From the NCBI RefSeq assembly GCF_009908195.1, contig NZ_JAAAHS010000002.1, positions 24,725-88,724 of the forward strand: a stretch of 64,000 nt of DNA, in the 5' to 3' direction. Under the pieces are notes generated by a model. That model saw only the letters and a list, made by a program, of their open reading frames with translations, did no database searches and was not told the origin of the DNA. Made by a program: the position numbers and the translations under genes. This document shows positions 60,154 through 64,000 of this stretch, in pieces. Position 1 is the stretch's first letter. The number at the start of each line of letters is the position of its first letter. Source of the stretch: Streptomyces boluensis (GTDB lineage: Bacteria > Actinomycetota > Actinomycetes > Streptomycetales > Streptomycetaceae).

Positions 60154-60180
60154 GCCCCGGGGAGCGTCTCCCCGGGGCCG
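60154..60180 (-). terminator. Hairpin terminator
   Basis: A perfect 12-bp stem (60154-60165 / 60169-60180) with a 3-base loop, 9 bp past the flavoenzyme stop. With the previous hairpin it separates the upstream genes from the NRPS/aminomutase unit, which then needs its own promoter near 60040-60100. Confidence 0.75.
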
Positions 60181-60188
60181 TGGCACGG

Positions 60189-61370
60189 TCAGATGTAGTG
60201 GGTGTTGGGTTCGAGACCGCACAGCACCCGGCCGTACAGCTCCAGGTTGGTGTTGGGATGCAGGATGGCGTGCAGGTTCACGGTCTGGATGTCGCGCTCG
60301 ATGCGCTGGATCGGGACCGAGCTGTACACGGAGGAGCCGCCGCTCGCCGTGTTCAGGATGTCCACGGCCTCCTTGGCCCGCTGGCACACGGCGCCCAGGT
60401 CGAGGCGGACCCGGGCCCGCTCCTCCAGCGTCCAGGGCTCCCCGGCAGCGGACTTGGAGTCCAGTGCCTCGGCGATGCGGTGGGCGTGGAACTCCGCCTC
60501 GTCGATCTTCACCGTGGCCTCGGCGACCTGGAGGTGGGTGAGCGGCGCCTCGCTCTGGCTCTCGTACGCGGTGTAGGTGATCTTCCGTCCCGGGAGGCGC
60601 TCGAAGAACGCGTCCTTGGCGGCCTTGGCCATGCCGAGGGCGGGTGCGCCGACCGTGGCGCAGGCCGTGGGCATGAACGGGGTGTTGTAGACCGGCGAGT
60701 CGGCGTTCGCCACCGAGCTGTGCTGTCCCTGCAGTACGGGAATCATGGACATCACCCGGTTCTCCGGGACGAACACGTTCTCGGCGACCGTGGTGACGCT
60801 GCCGGTGCTGCGCAGGCCCGAGGTGTGCCAGTCGTCGATGATCTGGAGCTCCGACATCGGGATGAGCACCATGACCGGCTCGTGCTGGCCGTCGGGCGTG
60901 GGCCGCACCGCCGCGTTCACGTTCCACTGGCTCTGCTGGGAGCCGGTGTTGAACGACCACTTGCCGTTGACGAGGTAGCCGCCGTCGGTGGGTACGGCCA
61001 TCGCGCCGGGGCTGAGGATGCCGCTGATCCGCACGTCGGGGTCGGCGAACACCTCGTCCTGGACCTCGTCGGGGAACAGCCCGACCATCCAGGAGCTGAT
61101 CGCCCAGACCGACGCCGTCCACGCCACCGAGCCGTCGCCCCGCGCCAGTTCGGAGATGACGTCGACGACGGTGCGGGAGTCGGACTCGTGGCCGCCGTAG
61201 CGCGCGGGCACCCGCATCCGCAGTACTCCGGAGTCCTTCAGGGCCTCGATCGTCTCGTCGTGCAGCCGGCGGTTCTCCTCGCCCCACGGGGCGTTGCGCT
61301 GCAGCAGCGGCACCAACTCCTGGGCACGGCGGACGAGTTCGGCCCGGGACAGGGTCTGGGTGAGTTGCAT
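60189..61370 (-). CDS. Acyl-CoA-dehydrogenase-fold flavin-dependent hydroxylase
   Basis: 393 residues, HsaA/pigment-hydroxylase type: LRMRVPARYGGHESD, GDGSVAWTASVWAISSWM, TSGLRSTGSVTTVAENVFVP, then a C-terminal helical bundle (NTASGGSSVYSSVPIQRIERD). These use reduced FMN or FAD from a partner reductase to hydroxylate phenols or N-oxidise amines. ATG 61370 has GAGGAGGAA upstream. It is a paralogue of 19200-20456 and lies between the SDR and the NRPS. It may act on the carrier-bound beta-tyrosine as an extra ring or C-beta hydroxylase; no reductase is adjacent. Confidence 0.83.
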   Translation of the reverse strand: MQLTQTLSRAELVRRAQELVPLLQRNAPWGEENRRLHDETIEALKDSGVLRMRVPARYGGHESDSRTVVDVISELARGDGSVAWTASVWAISSWMVGLFPDEVQDEVFADPDVRISGILSPGAMAVPTDGGYLVNGKWSFNTGSQQSQWNVNAAVRPTPDGQHEPVMVLIPMSELQIIDDWHTSGLRSTGSVTTVAENVFVPENRVMSMIPVLQGQHSSVANADSPVYNTPFMPTACATVGAPALGMAKAAKDAFFERLPGRKITYTAYESQSEAPLTHLQVAEATVKIDEAEFHAHRIAEALDSKSAAGEPWTLEERARVRLDLGAVCQRAKEAVDILNTASGGSSVYSSVPIQRIERDIQTVNLHAILHPNTNLELYGRVLCGLEPNTHYI

Positions 61371-61605
61371 CAATTCCTCCTCGGTGGCAGCGGAGCAGGG
61401 CAGTGTCGCGGCCGGGACCTGGCGTGTCCGGTACGCCGGGCCTCGGCCAGCCGCGGCAACAGCGCCCCGCGGCCAGGGGTTTCCGGCTTCTGCGGCGCGC
61501 GCACTGCCGACCGTCGCAGTCGGCGGTGCGGGGCGCATCTTCCGGGTTGCGGTGCCAGGGCTCGTCTCTCGGTCGGGGAGACGCCCCCTGGGACGGGCGG
61601 GTGGT

Positions 61606-62526
61606 TCAGAGCGGGTACAGGACGTCGGTGAGCTGCTCGGACGCCTGCCAGAGGCGCCGGTGGACCCCGGTGTCGCGGGCGGAGCGGCCGGCGCGGACGA
61701 GACCCGGCGCGCCCCGGGTCTCGGTCAGGCCCTGCGGGCCGTAGAACTCGCCGCCGCGGACGCCGGGGTCGGTGGCCGCGCGGAGGGTGGGCAGCATGCC
61801 GTCGTACGCGGACCGGAGGAACAGCGGGGCGAAGAGGGGCCCGGCCAGGCGGAGCGCCGCGGGGAAGTCACGGCCGAGGCCGGTCCCCGCGAGGCCGGGG
61901 TGCGCGGCCACCGAACGGATGCCGGAGCCCGCCTCCTGGAGCCTGCGCTGCAGTTCGACGGCGAACATCAGGTTGGCCAGCTTGGACTGCGCGTAGGCCC
62001 GGTATCTGCTGTAACGGCGCTCGGCGTCGAGGTCGTCCAGGTCGATACGGCCCAGCCGGTGCAGATAGCTGCTGACGGTGACCACGCGGGCTTCCGGCGC
62101 CGCCCGGAGCAGGTCGAGGAGGCGTCCGGTGAGCGCGAAGTGACCCAGGTGGTTGGTGGCGAACTGCAGCTCGTGGCCGTCGACGGTGCGGGCCTCGCCG
62201 GTCCACATCACTCCCGCGTTGTTGATCAGGAGGTCGATGTGCGCGCAGCGGTCGTGGAGTTCCTTCGCCGCGTCGCGCACCGACGTGAGGCTCGACAGGT
62301 CGAGCAGCTGGACGGTGAGGTCGGCGGTCGGCACCTCGGCCGTGATCCGGGCGGCGGCGGTGGCGCCCCGGTCCGGGTCGCGTACGGCGAGGACCACGCG
62401 GGCGCCGGCCCGCGCCAGTGCGGTGGCGGTCTCCAGGCCCAGACCTGAGCTGGCCCCGGTGACGACGGCCGTGCGGCCGCGCTGGTCCGGGGCGTCGGCC
62501 GCGGTCCACTTCTTTGCGGTGCCCAA
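61606..62526 (-). CDS. Short-chain dehydrogenase/reductase, retinol-dehydrogenase-like
   Basis: 306 residues, longer than classical SDRs. TGASSGLG cofactor loop, LLINNAGVM, VTVSSYLHRLG and the YAQSKLAN catalytic segment match the retinol/WW-domain-oxidoreductase-like group. The start is a TTG at 62526 with GGGAGAGAG upstream; an ATG at 62568 is possible but lies ahead of no ribosome site. The gene follows the AhpD-like gene by 51 bp. Reduction of a ketone in the pathway is plausible; substrate unknown. Confidence 0.84.
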   Translation of the reverse strand: MGTAKKWTAADAPDQRGRTAVVTGASSGLGLETATALARAGARVVLAVRDPDRGATAAARITAEVPTADLTVQLLDLSSLTSVRDAAKELHDRCAHIDLLINNAGVMWTGEARTVDGHELQFATNHLGHFALTGRLLDLLRAAPEARVVTVSSYLHRLGRIDLDDLDAERRYSRYRAYAQSKLANLMFAVELQRRLQEAGSGIRSVAAHPGLAGTGLGRDFPAALRLAGPLFAPLFLRSAYDGMLPTLRAATDPGVRGGEFYGPQGLTETRGAPGLVRAGRSARDTGVHRRLWQASEQLTDVLYPL

Positions 62527-62577
62527 AGCTCTCTCCCTTCGGGTGATGTGGTGCCGCGGCCGTGCCACGTGTCAGGC

Positions 62578-63147
62578 TCAGGCCGGGCTCTGGCCGCCCT
62601 GCGGTGCGGTGGCGCGCCCGTACCCGTGCTCGACGATCCGGCGGGCCGACTCCTCGTAGCACTCGGGCTGTTCGGGCAGCTTGGTGGCCAGGCCGTCGAC
62701 GTAGCGGTTGTACATGCAGAAGGCCGCGGCTATGAGGACGGTGTCGTGCAGGTCGGTGTCGTCGGCGCCCGCGGCACGGGCGGCGGCGACGGCCTCGTCC
62801 GAGACCGGCCGGGCCGCGTGCTGCACCTCGGCCGCGACCCGCAGCAGCGCGCGCAGCAGCTCGCTGACGGGTGCGGTGCCGGGGTCGGCGAGCACCGCCT
62901 TCACCAGGTCCGCGCCGCCGTCGAGTTGGGCGGCGGCGAAGGCGCTGTGCGAGTCGGAGCAGAAGCGGGTGCCGTTCAGCTCGGATACGTAGGCCGCGAT
63001 CAGTTCGCGCTCACCGGGGCTCAGCGACGGGGTGCCGGTACGCAGCAGCGCGTCCGCGAGCCGGCTCAAGGGGTCGGCGGTGTCCGGGCGTTGGGCCAGC
63101 AGGCCGCTGATGCCCGGCAGGTCGTTGGTGAGCTCGATGTGCGCCAC
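62578..63147 (-). CDS. AhpD/carboxymuconolactone-decarboxylase-like protein
   Basis: 189 residues, mostly helical. LSPGERELIAAYVSELNGTRFCSDSHSAFA is split here as the family's conserved helix plus CxxxH site; only the first of the two usual redox cysteines is present (CSDSH), so a disulphide-based peroxidase mechanism is unlikely. DDTDLHDTVLIAAAFCMYNRYVDGL is the second conserved region. GTG 63147 follows GAGAGGA. It lies 14 bp after the thioesterase. A role in protecting or oxidising a reactive product is possible. Confidence 0.8.
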   Translation of the reverse strand: MAHIELTNDLPGISGLLAQRPDTADPLSRLADALLRTGTPSLSPGERELIAAYVSELNGTRFCSDSHSAFAAAQLDGGADLVKAVLADPGTAPVSELLRALLRVAAEVQHAARPVSDEAVAAARAAGADDTDLHDTVLIAAAFCMYNRYVDGLATKLPEQPECYEESARRIVEHGYGRATAPQGGQSPA

Positions 63148-63161
63148 AGTTGGGTCCTCTC

Positions 63162-63917
63162 CTACGTGTGAGCCGGCTCGGCGGTCGCGGCGTGGTGGGC
63201 CTCGACCAGCGCGACGGGCGGCTCCGCGTCCAGATAGAAGTGATCTCCGGGGACCTTATGCGCGCGGAACGCACCGCGGGTCTGTCTCGCCCAGGACGCC
63301 ACGTCGTGCGGGGCGGCGATCGGGTCGTCCGCGGCGGCGAGGGCGGTGATCGGGCAGTGCAGCGGCGGGCCGGGGCGGTGGGCGTAGCTGTCGGCCATGT
63401 GGATGTCAGCGACGACGTAGGGGAAGACCCGTTTCAGGAGGGCGGGTTCGGCGAGCAGCTCGGGGTGCACCCCGCCGAGGGCGACGATCTCCTCGACGAT
63501 GGCGGCGTCGTCGCGCAGGGCGGCCTGCGTCAGGGTGCCCTTGCGGGTGTGCGGCCCGCGGGCTCCGGAGACGAACAGGTGGCTGACGGCGACACCGACG
63601 TGTTCCAGGTACCGGGCGGCCTCGAAGGCGACCCAGGCGCCCATGCTGTGCCCGAAGAACACCAGGGGGCGGTCCGTGAGGGGGCGGGTGGCGCGGGCGA
63701 TGTCGCGGGCAATGTCGTGCGCCATCCGCCGCAGGTCGGTGGCGAACGGCTCGTGGGCGCGCCGCGCACGTCCCGGATAGCACACGGCGTGCACCTCGCT
63801 GCGGGAGCAGAGCCGGTCCCAGGGTGCGTAGAAGGCAGCCGTGCCGCCCGCGTGCGGGAAGCAGACAAGACGCTGCTCCGCCTCGGGGCGTGGGCTCATG
63901 CGCTGCAGCCAGGTCAT
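63162..63917 (-). CDS. Type II thioesterase (alpha/beta hydrolase)
   Basis: 251 residues. The nucleophile is in FFGHSMGAWVAFE, the acid in AAADDPIAA and the histidine in VPGDHFYLDA; RLVCFPHAGGTAAFY is the oxyanion strand of RifR/GrsT-type editing thioesterases. It would release mis-primed or stalled groups from the carrier proteins at 24.6 and 56.7 kb. ATG 63917 overlaps a TGA of a possible upstream frame (ATGA). The same frame also stays open to the window edge, so an N-terminal extension cannot be excluded. Confidence 0.9.
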   Translation of the reverse strand: MTWLQRMSPRPEAEQRLVCFPHAGGTAAFYAPWDRLCSRSEVHAVCYPGRARRAHEPFATDLRRMAHDIARDIARATRPLTDRPLVFFGHSMGAWVAFEAARYLEHVGVAVSHLFVSGARGPHTRKGTLTQAALRDDAAIVEEIVALGGVHPELLAEPALLKRVFPYVVADIHMADSYAHRPGPPLHCPITALAAADDPIAAPHDVASWARQTRGAFRAHKVPGDHFYLDAEPPVALVEAHHAATAEPAHT

Positions 63918-64000
63918 CGCGGTCTCCCGTTCAAGCCCGGCCGTGCGGGTGTCGTCGCGGGCCTGAGCGCGCGGCGGGCCGGGGCGGCGTGGTTCAGGCG
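63914..64000 (-). CDS. Possible 3' end of an upstream gene (truncated by window edge)
   Basis: A minus-strand frame is open from the window edge to a TGA that overlaps the thioesterase ATG by the common ATGA arrangement used throughout this cluster. Only ~28 Pro/Ala/Arg-rich residues are visible, so no family can be assigned. Confidence 0.3.
   Translation of the reverse strand, partial: RLNHAAPARRALRPATTPARPGLNGRPR

Overview
The window is very G+C-rich actinomycete DNA, most likely Streptomyces. It opens with the 3' end of an AfsA-type gamma-butyrolactone synthase gene and carries an ArpA/ScbR-like TetR receptor, an Sfp-type phosphopantetheinyl transferase and an intergenic element typical of Streptomyces chromosomes. 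Codon use and start/Shine-Dalgarno patterns are uniform; no rRNA, tRNA, CRISPR array or intact mobile element was seen. Almost the whole window is specialised-metabolite DNA, with no polyketide synthase inside it.

Region 1 (1-5.9 kb, left flank): AfsA remnant, SDR, PPTase overlapping a metallophosphoesterase, TetR receptor divergent from a quinone oxidoreductase, and two small membrane-protein genes. This looks like the signalling/activation edge of the cluster.

Region 2 (6-37 kb, oxidative tailoring): a Zn-ribbon methyltransferase coupled to a solute-binding-like protein without signal peptide; a molybdopterin oxidoreductase; four BBE-type FAD-linked oxidases; an SgcC-like two-component hydroxylase; a P450 with an altered I-helix; a RebM-like methyltransferase; a free-standing SgcC5-like condensation enzyme; an acyl-CoA-dehydrogenase-fold flavoenzyme; two small-molecule reductases; a phytanoyl-CoA-dioxygenase-type enzyme; a discrete carrier protein; an FAD monooxygenase; a membrane acyltransferase; a Zn alcohol dehydrogenase; a multicopper oxidase; and a DHA2 exporter.

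Region 3 (37.6-54.5 kb, unusual amino-acid/peptide assembly): a tight minus-strand operon (TauD dioxygenase, HpaI aldolase, CysK-like enzyme, AsnB-like amidotransferase, PrpF-like isomerase, acyl-CoA dehydrogenase, cyclic amidohydrolase, FAD monooxygenase with an SH3-like tail) diverges from a plus-strand operon (MFS exporter, two ATP-grasp ligases, serine-acetyltransferase-like protein, second CysK-like enzyme, third ATP-grasp ligase). This looks like synthesis of a beta-substituted alanine and its ligation into an amide or peptide.

Region 4 (54.5-64 kb): an SgcJ-like NTF2 protein, an MIO tyrosine aminomutase, a C-A-T NRPS whose adenylation pocket reads like that of the beta-tyrosine enzyme SgcC1, a flavoenzyme, an SDR, an AhpD-like protein and a type II thioesterase; the operon continues beyond the right edge.

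The key inference is that regions 2 and 4 are complementary. Region 4 makes and activates a beta-tyrosine; region 2 has the ring hydroxylase, carrier and condensation enzyme that act on such a residue in the C-1027 enediyne pathway. Region 3 adds amino-acid and ligase chemistry that C-1027 lacks. I infer one large cluster for a beta-tyrosine (or beta-DOPA) conjugate with an ATP-grasp-made peptide part. Whether an enediyne or other polyketide core is encoded outside the window cannot be decided here.
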